NCBI GenBank assembly: GCA_003483885.1
Contig: DMXI01000271.1
Location: 1 to 64,000, forward strand
DNA: 64,000 bases
Reading direction: 5' to 3'
Source: Microscillaceae bacterium
Lineage (GTDB): Bacteria; Bacteroidota; Bacteroidia; Cytophagales; Microscillaceae
The notes beneath the pieces were generated by a model. The model saw only the letters and a program-made list of their open reading frames with translations. It was not told where the DNA came from and did no database searches. Below are positions 9,471 to 19,434 of this stretch, piece after piece. Made by a program: the position numbers and the translations under genes. Each line of letters opens with the position of its first letter. Position 1 is the first letter of the stretch.

Positions 9471-12400
9471 TTATTTCAAAGCGGTGTAATGCATCGTAAT
9501 AATGATATCACTGATATGTACCCCACTACTAGAGGTCGTGGAAGTATCACCATCATACACGATTTGCCCATAAAGTTCATCTTTGATATTCAAAGTCCAG
9601 GACGATTCCACGCCGGTGCCCTCAAAAGGCAGATATTTACCATCTCCACCTCCATGCATGCCTGTTTCGCTCATGGCCAACGAGATCGCAATTTCGTTGT
9701 TAGGCGCTTTTACTTGGCGAGTGGTAGCACTGCTGTCTATATACAAGGTATTGCTATTTTGTACCAAGGTGCCATGGAGTACCTTATAAGGCCCCAACAA
9801 TGAGGGAATAGAAACCGATACCATGCTGATCTGGCGACAATAATACCCCGGATAATAAGTATCAAAGTCATCTGCATCGGTAAAACTAAACGGCAAAGCC
9901 AAACTTCCTCTTGTTTTAAGGGTTGCATCTGCGTTGCTATCTGCCAATGAAACCAGGTATTCGTGGAAACTCGGTTTATTGGCAGGCCCATAGGTACCAT
10001 CTTCATTGACGAACCTTTCGGCCAGAGAAAACACCTCGGTGATCTCCATACGACGATAATCTTCCTTGAGGTAACGTTGCTCGAGTTGTTGTAATGAATG
10101 CAACAAGGGTTCTGCCGCAAGGTGTCCATAGTATTGACTATGCCAACTGCTACTATTGATGATGCCCAATGAACCTATTTCCAACCCTTTTTCGTATTCA
10201 AAGGCCATTTCGGCTTTGAGCGCTTGATCTACTGCCAGATTGTAAGCCTGCTTGTAGAAGGAGGCCAGTTGACCTTGCATCCAATTGAAAAGTTCTTGAT
10301 TGGTGTACTTGTCCTGGTAGAAGTCTACCACCTCCTGATGTTGGGTCTTTTGGAGATTATTCAAGTCCAAATCTTTTTGGGCATACTGGGCGTGGTAATT
10401 CAGTGATTCCCAATGCTTCACCATTTGGGCAAGGTTGATATCCAACTGTTGCACCTGGTGTTTCCAGTCTTGGCTACGTAACTGTCGCATGGCTTGGGTT
10501 TGTTGCAGACCAGCAAATGTTTGACTACTGAAGCCAATAGAACTAACTGCCCCAGCCAACGCTCCAACACCTTCTCCTGGATGGAAACCTCCGTCTGAAA
10601 ACCCGAAAATAGTAGGAAATAAGGCGGCCAGGGCCTGCTCAATGTGTATCTCCGCTGCATCTAAAAAGAGCGCTCCGGCTCCAATATTAAACAAGTCGCT
10701 CCAACTTTCGTGAGAGAAAGCTTTTTTGGCATCACTTAATGTAATATTACCTTGTAAGGTAGCAAGTGATGTATCTGAAATATCATCTATCCCCGATACA
10801 TCGGCCAATAGTGCAGTAATCGTGCTGGAGCTTTCTTGGTTGGAGTAAATCCCCTGTAACCCCTGATAGTACGCTTTGAGCAACAATGAAGACGAAATGC
10901 TTTCCTCCAGGGCGGCTAAATCTGCGTTGGCCGCATCCAAAAGATCTTGCTTAATGCCATTAATGGCCTCCAAAACATTGGCTTGATGCCCTAACGATAA
11001 CTGGGCAAGTTTTTCCGCATCGTTTTCTCGGGCGGCCGCCAACAACATCTCGTTGAGACGCGCCACTTGCTGGGTAAAATCCCTGGCTAGCCCCAGTTGC
11101 ACGTGAAAACGGTGGTTAGGCGCAGTGGCATATCCTCCATTGGCCAATACTGTACCCAATGCTCCCCGACTTTTGGCTCTTACCAAGCTACCAGGGTCAA
11201 TACTGGGCGCAAATAAAGGCAAATTCAACGCGTTGCCATTGATATCATTGCCCGCCCGTAGATTGATAAAACGTTGCTCTAAGGTATCCTGGACAGTTTC
11301 TAGCTGCGTGTTGCGTGGAATCCCAAAAATCAACCCTGGAATATCATTATAAACGTGACTCGCGCTGAAATCACTGGTAGTAGGAAGTGCCGTAGCGTCT
11401 AACTGACCTTCCAGGCCTACCAAAAAGTCATTGACATCGGCGTTGGCTTCTACTGACCCTAGAGTAGCCGTAGCATCCATGGCAAATACGCCTACTTCTT
11501 CGGCGGTGAGGCCTGCCAAATCAAATGCTTGTTGGTAAAACTCGTACGCAGTAGCAATGTCTTCGCGAGTCAATTGCTGGTAGTAGTAGTCGCCCCAATC
11601 TATGAGGTTTTGTACATATTGCATGACCACATACTTTTGGTAAACAATTGGGCGCAAAGCTGCAATGGAATCTGGATCGTAAGGATCTTCCTCATAGGTC
11701 TTGATGGCCTCATTTTGATCTCCCAAGGCATTGCCATAAATGTCTAACTCTTCTGCTACGGGGTCACCAAATAACTCCTCCGCCAGGCTATTGTTGTATT
11801 TGCTACGCAAGCCCAGGTAATTCCAATAGATGTCGTTGTCATCTACATCGCTGTCCAGCGATAAAGCATTGTAACTGTCGTCCTCTAATCGACTCATTTG
11901 TAGCATAGGGTTGTATACCTTTTGCAACCAATCCTGGGCTGACTCATAATCGCCTTGTTGGTTGTATAAGTTCGCAATGAGTAGGGGAGTCCACATAAAC
12001 AATTCTCTGAAGTAAGACGCATTATCACTCATCAAGTCTATATGGGCATCGGTAGGCCAGTAAGCTCTTGGAAATACACCCGTATCTGGCTCAAAGCTGG
12101 CTTCAAAATCACCATAAGGAGCCAGTTGAGTGTCTATCGACAATAACTGACTTGGGGAAGGAGTCTCAGCATAGCTTCTTTCCAAAGTAGTAAAAGTACT
12201 AGAGGTTACTCTAATGCATTGCAATTGGGTGTTGTCGTCTTTGCGCATCATTTGCAGATAAATATCATCATCAGATGTTTCTTGAATCAACAACAAAGAG
12301 GTAGCCACATCTACTGCTGTGCTTAAGGTAAGTGAGGTTTGCAAAGAATAATGGCTTAGGTCAAAGTCCATCAAGCTATCCTCTTGGTACAATATCTCAG

Positions 12401-15400
12401 AACCGTCTGCCTCCACTTGCATATTGATAATTTTACCTACTGCTCTGGGTAACATATAGAAATATACCTGGGTACTACCAAGCAAGTATTTAAATATATC
12501 AGGGATCGTCCAACTGGCAAAGCCTAGGCTGAAACTATCTTGAGTCGGGATGCCCACCAAGGTTTCGTTTGCTTCGTCATACTTGTATATCTCATAAAAC
12601 GGCGCTAGACTTCCCTTGTATTCTGAGTGATAATCTACATCTATCCCTCCTGCCGTTTTAACTAACTTGACTCTAAAATCAATGAAATACCAACTTTGCA
12701 AGTCAATATCGCAAATGTAGTTTGTGGACCCATCACACTCGAAGTATAACTTTCCATGGTTATAACTAAACCCAAATGCTTGATAGTAATTTCCATCGTC
12801 GGTATTTGCTGCGGGCACCCCTACCGACATGATATCACAAAGCACTTGGCCATCATCTAATCTAAACCATCCAGCAAAACGATAATTGAACGTAGAGGTG
12901 GATGTTTGTGGTAAATTATAGGCAATCCCCTCAATTGAGAGTAACGAGTAATAGGCTCTCTGATCAATATCTTCACTAGTCTTGCTGCTATATAGCGGAG
13001 GAATAGAGGTATCGGCGGAGTCCTCAGTAAACCCAGTGCTTAGATCAACGGCACTATTGACTACATAGGCAGTCGTCTCATAAAAAGTACCTATACTATA
13101 ATCACTGGTAGAAGGCAAAAATCTGGCATCGGTAGTATCATGCTCGAACGTTTCTTTGAAAACATTCAATTGCTCGTTCAATTCCCAGGTACCTGGCAAT
13201 GTACTTTGGTCCTGGATTAAAGCCATTTTTGACTCGAGGACAATGATTACATTGTGGTTTAAGTTTTTTCTAAGATGAAAAGCAAAATAATTACTGTCTA
13301 CAGTACCATCATTTAAAAATACCTCGCCAAACTCTTCTGCATCAGAGGGATAACGGTAAGGATAGCTGGTGTCACCCGAGGTCTTAAACAAGGGAGCGTA
13401 AGAGGTATCATTCAATTTAAACTTACCGTCTTCTACATTGTCTTTATCGATTACAGTTGCGATATCAAAATAGTTCTGACACTGAATATTGGCCAAGATG
13501 CGAGGTGGTTGAAAAGTCCCACTCAGTTTTTCATAAGTATATTTAATACTAAGCTTATAGCCTTTGTTTACGTTTTTGTAAGTATTTGCCTGATCAGAAG
13601 TGGCAATGGCTACATCGGTATCGGGTGCAAATTCCAAATAAAAAACAAACACTTTGCCCATCGCATAAATTACCCTAGCTTCTGAGTCGGTGATAGGGAT
13701 TCCCGTATCGGTCCAGGGTGTAGAACTGCTGTATTTAAAACCATCAGTCCAACTGCCCTCTAAAGTAATGGAGCGAACATAAAACTTCTTGGTCTCGTTT
13801 GACTGCGCCAACAAATACACATAGGCAAAATCCTCGTCCTGGTGAAAGTAGTTGCTTTTCAGCACCATTTTATTCACGGCAGCCACATCATTCAGGTAAG
13901 TTTCGTAAGCTGTTTGAATGACCTCGTCGCTGAGCTGGCTTCCGGTAAGGGTAGCCGTAAATGCCTGGTATTGCTCCGAAGTATCGGGTAAAAACTGAGG
14001 ATCGAGGTAATTTTCTGGATAAAGAAAAACCTTACGATTGGCTTCCCAGGTACGGTAATGACGCATCCAGCTCCAGGTTTGGCCAAAGTTGATATCCGTG
14101 ATTTCCAGCGATTGCTCAAACCCATGCAGGGTGCGATTAATCAAGGTCTGAATCGCCGAAATGGCAAACACCACGGCCGAAGTACGTACCTTGCCCCCTA
14201 CTTGTACATCGGTAAGCATATATTCTGAAAGCGCATTGGCGTTGGCAATTTTACCAAGAGAGGTCTGATTACTCGTGCTACAGATTTGTAAAATAGTAGT
14301 GACTAAAGCATCTCGCTGCACTTCTTCAGGGCCTATCAACAGGGCGTTTTCTATGCTATCGGCACTTTCGTCCTGGTTTTTGGCATAAACAGCACTCTGG
14401 GTTTGCGTGGCTAACGTATCGAGTGCTTCGCTGGTGGTGGCATCTGCTATGTCACTTACCAAGTCCATCAAAGGAGCAAGAGCGATAAAATTGCTGAGCG
14501 AATAGTCAGCCAACGCCTGCAAAGCAGTTACTATAACTACTGGGTTGGTTACCCCATTGGTATCATAGTCAGTAATATTCCAATAATCACTGCCCAACAC
14601 CGTACCTACAAAATCGGTTTCGTTCCAATTGGTCACATTTACCAGAGAACTAATCCAGCTACTGTTAGAAGGTTGGAGAGCGGCCAGGATGTCGTCTTCG
14701 TTGTCTTGGTAACGTTTTACCAGAATGTCAAGCGGAATGAGATTTGCCTGGAGCAGATAAGGCGTAATGAGGAGATTATCGGCATCGGTTACCGCACTCA
14801 AGTCACTATTGCCTAATAAAATATGCACCAGCGTAGCAAAAGAAAGATCGAGGCTGGTGGCCAATGTTGCAAATCGTTGCAGGGCCTGAAGGTATTTTAA
14901 TTGATCGGCCTCGCTCGCTGATTGATAAGTATCACTCGTAGGCTTGAACACTTCATACACATAAGCATAGGAGTTATTCTCGTCAGTAAATGACAAGAGT
15001 TGCCCCATCAACATCAACGCTCGACTTTGGTCGTTGTCAAGTCCCAGTTCATTGCCTACAATGGTATGGGTTTGGTCAAAATGAGGGTAAGCATACACCA
15101 AAAAGTTTAGGTTGGTGTTGTTTTCTCCAAATTTATCGGGATAGGCCGCTTGAAAAGCTGTCGCAATCGTCAATTGATTCTGGCATATGCCAAATAAGGT
15201 GGAGGTGTTGTCGGCAATGGCAAAAACCGGGCTGGCCAAAACGGCATCTCGCAATGTATAATAAAGGTGCAGCCCAACAAAAGAACCTTCATCCCAACTA
15301 CTTACCGTTCCTAAATTATTTGTCCACTCGGTTTCGGTAAAATCGTCTGAACCTTCGCTTTGCACCAAATAAGTCAATATGTCTCCCGCAATGGCGGCCA

Positions 15401-18400
15401 CAGTCGACTGAGCATCTTCATGGTATTCCGAAAATTGCGCTGGATTGGTAAATACATAAGTGCCCACTACGGCTGAACTAAACGTATAAGCTCCAGTATT
15501 TTGAATCAATGGTCTGCCTGGCCCTACCGGATCTTCTCCATCGATGGTATAGCTCCAGCTACGACCACTCTCAGACAAAATCCCTAACAAGTATAGTCCA
15601 GCCTCTCCACCAGTGAGGTTTTCTTTGAATAAATTGGCAAAATTATCTCCCTTATCGGCACTTTCGTCGGCAGTTTGAAAAACCGAGTTCAAAGTCTGCA
15701 GCAAGTTCGTTAATTCAGTAGTAGTCAATATGTCCTCGGTTTCTCCTTTGCCCAACATCAACAATACCTGCTCAATGCTTACATCATAAGCCGCGATGGT
15801 ATCCGTAAAATCCTGCAAGGCTTCAAAACCAGTCAAACAATCGGATGGTGAAGATGAAAGAGACAAAAAATCGGTGGTTCCAAAAGCTTCATCACTAGCC
15901 GTTAGTGGGTGTGCAATCAAGGTAAGGAAATCTTCAATAGTGATACCTTGATTTTGGGCTGCTTGAGTGATGCGATAAATGGGATATACCACTTCGGTGA
16001 CAGTTTCAGAGCCACCCAATGATAAATGATCAAGAATAAGATCCAATTCATCGGTGGTAATGTTACAGGCTTTGCATACTGCACTTCTATAAGGAGTAGT
16101 GATATCTACCACTGCATTGGCCAACAATGTTACTTGTAAACCACTTTCGGCTATTACTTGGGTACCCTCGGGCAATTCTTCATAGCTAATGAGGGAGCCA
16201 TCGGTATAAAACATGTAGAAAGCGGGTACATCCCTTACCCTGCCGTCCATAACGCTATCAATGTACTCGATATAAGCCCCCTCTGGAATTGTCAGGAAAT
16301 CATGATCTTCTTGGTCTGGATATACAATATCGGTTCCTTGTATGGGGTAAATAGTATTCCCCGCTTTAATTTCCAAAGTGCCTGCCGACCATTCTCCTGT
16401 AGCCCTTGAATGTATATCCAATAGATCATCCCACATATTTTCGTAATCCCCAAAGTCTTGTCCATAAGGCTTGATGTAACCTAATTGGGCGGCAGCCTCG
16501 GTAATGCTAATCGATTGGTCGGAAGCCAATTGTTGTACGGCGGCTATCCAGGCATAAAACTGATCTCCACCAGTGGCTAAAATATCGGCATCCTTCTTTA
16601 CCTTAGAGCTGGGTATTTGCTCAAAATTGCTCATCGAGAGTAGCCAGTGCATATCGGTATAGGAAATACCAGTGAGTTGGCTAAGGCGAATCATTCGGTA
16701 TAAACGATCGATGGTCACAAGATCAACATTACTAAAGGCCTCATCAGTCATGGTTAAATAATCGCTGCTAGACGTGTGATTGTTGATGTATAAATAAGGC
16801 AAAATACTGCTTTGTTCGGCATCAGTGGTTCCGGCTTCTATGGCTTCTTTGAGCTCGACAATGCTCAGCTGAGTCTGGGCCATCAACATAGCAGGGGTGA
16901 GGTCTCCTATGCTGCTCAAAGATAGTCCCAAACGGGTTTTAATGGCAGACAAGGTAGAGGCAGCGGTAGTCAGTATCTGGTTGTACTCATGCACGGCTAT
17001 GTTCCAGTGAGTCCAACCTGGTACCTCGGCCGTGGTAGTAGGCGATTGGCTTACCTCTTTGGCTTCGGGTAAGCTACTACCTAGCAACTCAAGGCCTTTG
17101 CCTATTTGCTGTTGCGATTTGTTAAAAGCCGGTGGGTAGTTGCTAATGCTAAGATTGGCATTGCCCCCCAATGAATGGCTCAATACCGATTCCAGGGCTT
17201 CGTTTACCAATTGAATAGTAGGTACCTCAGTATTGGTAGCCTCAGGGGTTAGAGGGGTATCGACCAAGTCGGAGCGACGAATACTCAATGAAGACACTGA
17301 GAGGTTCAAAGAGGTAATCGTAAACGAACTCCAGGCCACCTCATTGGTGCCAGCTGTACTTTTTGCTTCTACCAAAGTACCCTCTTCCACCTCTGTATCA
17401 GGCAAATAAGCATCGTCGGTAAGGGAAACATTACTCACCGTAGCTTGTTGATAATTCCCCGTAGCATCAATGTAGGTAAGCTCGGTGTTTCCATCGTTGT
17501 ACTCAATAGATATAGGGTAAGCCCCACTCGGAAAATCAGTTACTGGTACTAACTGAGGAACAGCAGCATCGATATCCGTTAAATAAAGGGTACCTGTGTC
17601 GCCTACCCATACCCCTCCAATGATGGTACTTTCGTCAGATTTAACTGCTGGAATAAAGTTGGTCGAGCTTTCAGGTACGTACACTAGTCCCAAATCTCTT
17701 ACATAACGGCTGCCATCTACCCCAAAGTCTCGGTTGAACTGAAGGCCCAGTAACCGAAAACCCACTGGGGTATCCCAACTTACATTGGGTCCCACAATGG
17801 TGACACTTGTATCTGATCCCCCATCCAGGTATTGATTACCTAAATTGGTATTAATGACTAAACGCTTTGCGTAATTATTACTAAAGTAACAGGTAATATT
17901 GGTGATTTCTTCGCCACTTGCCAAATATGAGGGCATAATGGCAGTTTGGGTAGCTCCAAGCAAAGTCCCATCGGTATATTCTACCCCCACTTGATCAAGT
18001 ACTGAGCCTCCCCAACCTCGCAAACGGGCCACGTACATATCAGGCGTAACTGATCCGTCAAAAGTTACGTTAAGGTCATCTCCCTTTCCTACAACTTTAG
18101 TCATCAATACAGGAACCGTCTCACTCCCGGTAAGGCTTGTCAAAGTATCACCAGAAATGGCGGCATCACTTACACTATTGGAGAGGCTTTTTTTCGTCAA
18201 TTCATACAAATCGGTGAGGTAGGCCGTCGCCGAAAGCACACTTTCGTCGTGGGGCACTTCCAGGTAGTTTTCTTCTCCAAACAAATCGGCATAACTGGGT
18301 AGTCCTTCATAGTTGCTGGTGTCATGGTTATGGGCATTGGTACTGGCCCCGTCCGAGGCAGTTTGGCCATGTACATTGTAGTATTGCATCACCAATAAAC

Positions 18401-18683
18401 TCCTGATTTGGGCAGCACTTGTGTAAAACTCGTCGGCTAGTTCATCACCATTATAAGCATCTCCACTAACTATGTTATTTGTAAAAGTGGTACCATAGGT
18501 AGCTATGAAGTCATCTGCACTTACTGCCGTTACATCTAACGATGAGGTGATTCCAGCACTCTCCAGTGCGGTAATCAAACTGGTTCTGCCGCTAGAGTTG
18601 TGAGTGGTACTAAAAGCATATGCTAAATTCGTAAAATTGGGGTTATCCAGGATATTCCCCAAGCGAGTGGTTGTGTCTGACAT
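9471..18683 (-). CDS. Tc toxin A subunit (TcdA/TcA-like pore-forming translocation component)
   Basis: The 3070-residue protein carries TcA hallmarks. The N-terminus has the shell motif SYADLFGEEN followed by SATAYLTDLYELTKK. The neuraminidase-like region has EYMLTDVQVGG and WEANRKVFLYPENYLDP (about 1480-1560). The C-terminal part has long helices and NQELFNWMQGQLASFYKQ (about 2795), ending in the TcB-binding domain with KYLPFEGTGVESSW and DIIITMHYTAL. By family knowledge, five copies form the pre-pore that injects the B-C cargo. It is about 20 per cent longer than the usual 2500 residues. Extra parts are a LamG-like beta region (about 1900-2085, probably receptor binding) and a beta-rich insert near 785-880 that resembles one in the B subunit. 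ATG at 18681-18683; the first gene of the toxin operon. Confidence 0.95.
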   Translation of the reverse strand: MSDTTTRLGNILDNPNFTNLAYAFSTTHNSSGRTSLITALESAGITSSLDVTAVSADDFIATYGTTFTNNIVSGDAYNGDELADEFYTSAAQIRSLLVMQYYNVHGQTASDGASTNAHNHDTSNYEGLPSYADLFGEENYLEVPHDESVLSATAYLTDLYELTKKSLSNSVSDAAISGDTLTSLTGSETVPVLMTKVVGKGDDLNVTFDGSVTPDMYVARLRGWGGSVLDQVGVEYTDGTLLGATQTAIMPSYLASGEEITNITCYFSNNYAKRLVINTNLGNQYLDGGSDTSVTIVGPNVSWDTPVGFRLLGLQFNRDFGVDGSRYVRDLGLVYVPESSTNFIPAVKSDESTIIGGVWVGDTGTLYLTDIDAAVPQLVPVTDFPSGAYPISIEYNDGNTELTYIDATGNYQQATVSNVSLTDDAYLPDTEVEEGTLVEAKSTAGTNEVAWSSFTITSLNLSVSSLSIRRSDLVDTPLTPEATNTEVPTIQLVNEALESVLSHSLGGNANLSISNYPPAFNKSQQQIGKGLELLGSSLPEAKEVSQSPTTTAEVPGWTHWNIAVHEYNQILTTAASTLSAIKTRLGLSLSSIGDLTPAMLMAQTQLSIVELKEAIEAGTTDAEQSSILPYLYINNHTSSSDYLTMTDEAFSNVDLVTIDRLYRMIRLSQLTGISYTDMHWLLSMSNFEQIPSSKVKKDADILATGGDQFYAWIAAVQQLASDQSISITEAAAQLGYIKPYGQDFGDYENMWDDLLDIHSRATGEWSAGTLEIKAGNTIYPIQGTDIVYPDQEDHDFLTIPEGAYIEYIDSVMDGRVRDVPAFYMFYTDGSLISYEELPEGTQVIAESGLQVTLLANAVVDITTPYRSAVCKACNITTDELDLILDHLSLGGSETVTEVVYPIYRITQAAQNQGITIEDFLTLIAHPLTASDEAFGTTDFLSLSSSPSDCLTGFEALQDFTDTIAAYDVSIEQVLLMLGKGETEDILTTTELTNLLQTLNSVFQTADESADKGDNFANLFKENLTGGEAGLYLLGILSESGRSWSYTIDGEDPVGPGRPLIQNTGAYTFSSAVVGTYVFTNPAQFSEYHEDAQSTVAAIAGDILTYLVQSEGSDDFTETEWTNNLGTVSSWDEGSFVGLHLYYTLRDAVLASPVFAIADNTSTLFGICQNQLTIATAFQAAYPDKFGENNTNLNFLVYAYPHFDQTHTIVGNELGLDNDQSRALMLMGQLLSFTDENNSYAYVYEVFKPTSDTYQSASEADQLKYLQALQRFATLATSLDLSFATLVHILLGNSDLSAVTDADNLLITPYLLQANLIPLDILVKRYQDNEDDILAALQPSNSSWISSLVNVTNWNETDFVGTVLGSDYWNITDYDTNGVTNPVVIVTALQALADYSLSNFIALAPLMDLVSDIADATTSEALDTLATQTQSAVYAKNQDESADSIENALLIGPEEVQRDALVTTILQICSTSNQTSLGKIANANALSEYMLTDVQVGGKVRTSAVVFAISAIQTLINRTLHGFEQSLEITDINFGQTWSWMRHYRTWEANRKVFLYPENYLDPQFLPDTSEQYQAFTATLTGSQLSDEVIQTAYETYLNDVAAVNKMVLKSNYFHQDEDFAYVYLLAQSNETKKFYVRSITLEGSWTDGFKYSSSTPWTDTGIPITDSEARVIYAMGKVFVFYLEFAPDTDVAIATSDQANTYKNVNKGYKLSIKYTYEKLSGTFQPPRILANIQCQNYFDIATVIDKDNVEDGKFKLNDTSYAPLFKTSGDTSYPYRYPSDAEEFGEVFLNDGTVDSNYFAFHLRKNLNHNVIIVLESKMALIQDQSTLPGTWELNEQLNVFKETFEHDTTDARFLPSTSDYSIGTFYETTAYVVNSAVDLSTGFTEDSADTSIPPLYSSKTSEDIDQRAYYSLLSIEGIAYNLPQTSTSTFNYRFAGWFRLDDGQVLCDIMSVGVPAANTDDGNYYQAFGFSYNHGKLYFECDGSTNYICDIDLQSWYFIDFRVKLVKTAGGIDVDYHSEYKGSLAPFYEIYKYDEANETLVGIPTQDSFSLGFASWTIPDIFKYLLGSTQVYFYMLPRAVGKIINMQVEADGSEILYQEDSLMDFDLSHYSLQTSLTLSTAVDVATSLLLIQETSDDDIYLQMMRKDDNTQLQCIRVTSSTFTTLERSYAETPSPSQLLSIDTQLAPYGDFEASFEPDTGVFPRAYWPTDAHIDLMSDNASYFRELFMWTPLLIANLYNQQGDYESAQDWLQKVYNPMLQMSRLEDDSYNALSLDSDVDDNDIYWNYLGLRSKYNNSLAEELFGDPVAEELDIYGNALGDQNEAIKTYEEDPYDPDSIAALRPIVYQKYVVMQYVQNLIDWGDYYYQQLTREDIATAYEFYQQAFDLAGLTAEEVGVFAMDATATLGSVEANADVNDFLVGLEGQLDATALPTTSDFSASHVYNDIPGLIFGIPRNTQLETVQDTLEQRFINLRAGNDINGNALNLPLFAPSIDPGSLVRAKSRGALGTVLANGGYATAPNHRFHVQLGLARDFTQQVARLNEMLLAAARENDAEKLAQLSLGHQANVLEAINGIKQDLLDAANADLAALEESISSSLLLKAYYQGLQGIYSNQESSSTITALLADVSGIDDISDTSLATLQGNITLSDAKKAFSHESWSDLFNIGAGALFLDAAEIHIEQALAALFPTIFGFSDGGFHPGEGVGALAGAVSSIGFSSQTFAGLQQTQAMRQLRSQDWKHQVQQLDINLAQMVKHWESLNYHAQYAQKDLDLNNLQKTQHQEVVDFYQDKYTNQELFNWMQGQLASFYKQAYNLAVDQALKAEMAFEYEKGLEIGSLGIINSSSWHSQYYGHLAAEPLLHSLQQLEQRYLKEDYRRMEITEVFSLAERFVNEDGTYGPANKPSFHEYLVSLADSNADATLKTRGSLALPFSFTDADDFDTYYPGYYCRQISMVSVSIPSLLGPYKVLHGTLVQNSNTLYIDSSATTRQVKAPNNEIAISLAMSETGMHGGGDGKYLPFEGTGVESSWTLNIKDELYGQIVYDGDTSTTSSSGVHISDIIITMHYTALK

Positions 18684-19096
18684 GACGTGTTAGATTAAAA
18701 TGTTTGTTTTTTACCTATAGTCTACCCCTATCTCTTCCGGGCTTTTTACCGATGCTTGCCACCTGTAATTGGGTGCAGCAATGCCAATAGAAAAGCCCTG
18801 AAAAACCTGAAAAGGTTATTTGTGCTTTGAGGTAAGTTACTATGTGGTTAATTAAAAAATTAGAATAATATTTGGTTTTGACATAGGAATCCCGATTAAC
18901 AAATTCCTTGAATTTTGACCATAAACCGAAGGTGGTATATAATAAAAAACCACTCTACGGATTACCTTGAATTTCAAAGTGTTTGCCTGGTTACAAAAAC
19001 TTAGGCTTCTTTGTTTTTCGGGCATAGGAGTCCTATGCAAAGGATTTAAATATCCTTATTATCAGTATTTTATGTCGGAAGTAAATGGGTGTGATT

Positions 19097-19127
19097 AAAA
19101 AAGAGTAAAGCCTCTTTTTATTTTTTA
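19097..19127 (+). terminator. Possible intrinsic terminator
   Basis: The arms AAAAAGAG and CTCTTTTT are separated by TAAAGC and followed by ATTTTTT. The AU-only outer stem makes it weak, and no plus-strand gene is recognised immediately upstream. Confidence 0.35.
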
Positions 19128-19424
19128 GGATCGTTGTTTTTGGTAAGACTCACATTGGTCTTTCAACGAAAAAGCATAACAAAAAAGATATTTCTCATAA
19201 CCTGATATTTGTAGTTTTACAATTGATTTTAGCTTGTGGTAATATTGTGAAGAATGCCAGCAATTCAGAATATTATTTTATATACTCAAATAACGGACTT
19301 TTTTCTGATTAGTTAATATTTAAATATGTACAATACATAGACAATGAAAAAAAGTGGGGCAATTTGCGGTAGGATGCGGAGGTTGATAGCTCATTACTGT
19401 CTACCAACAAGCTTGCCTCTCTAG

Positions 19425-19434
19425 GGCAATAGTT
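19425..19434. repeat. Target site duplication, left copy
   Basis: GGCAATAGTT directly precedes the left end of the insertion sequence and is repeated exactly at 20739-20748 after the right end. A 10-bp duplication fits the 8-10 bp known for ISAs1-family elements. Confidence 0.9.

Larger units (their letters stand above)
18684..19434. other. Non-coding stretch upstream of toxin A
   Basis: I see no convincing gene in these 750 bases. It must contain the promoter of the toxin operon, but no clean TTG-N20-TAnnTTTG pair stands out on the minus strand. Two adjacent palindromes are visible: GCATAGGA-G-TCCTATGC (19022-19038) and AAGGAT-TTAAAT-ATCCTT (19040-19057). A hairpin AAAAGAG/CTCTTTT with a following T tract lies at 19097-19127. 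Confidence 0.5.

Noticed and set aside
18852..19040. 62-codon minus-strand frame upstream of the toxin A gene
   Set aside because: No similarity to known proteins, biased residues, and it overlaps two palindromes; probably chance.
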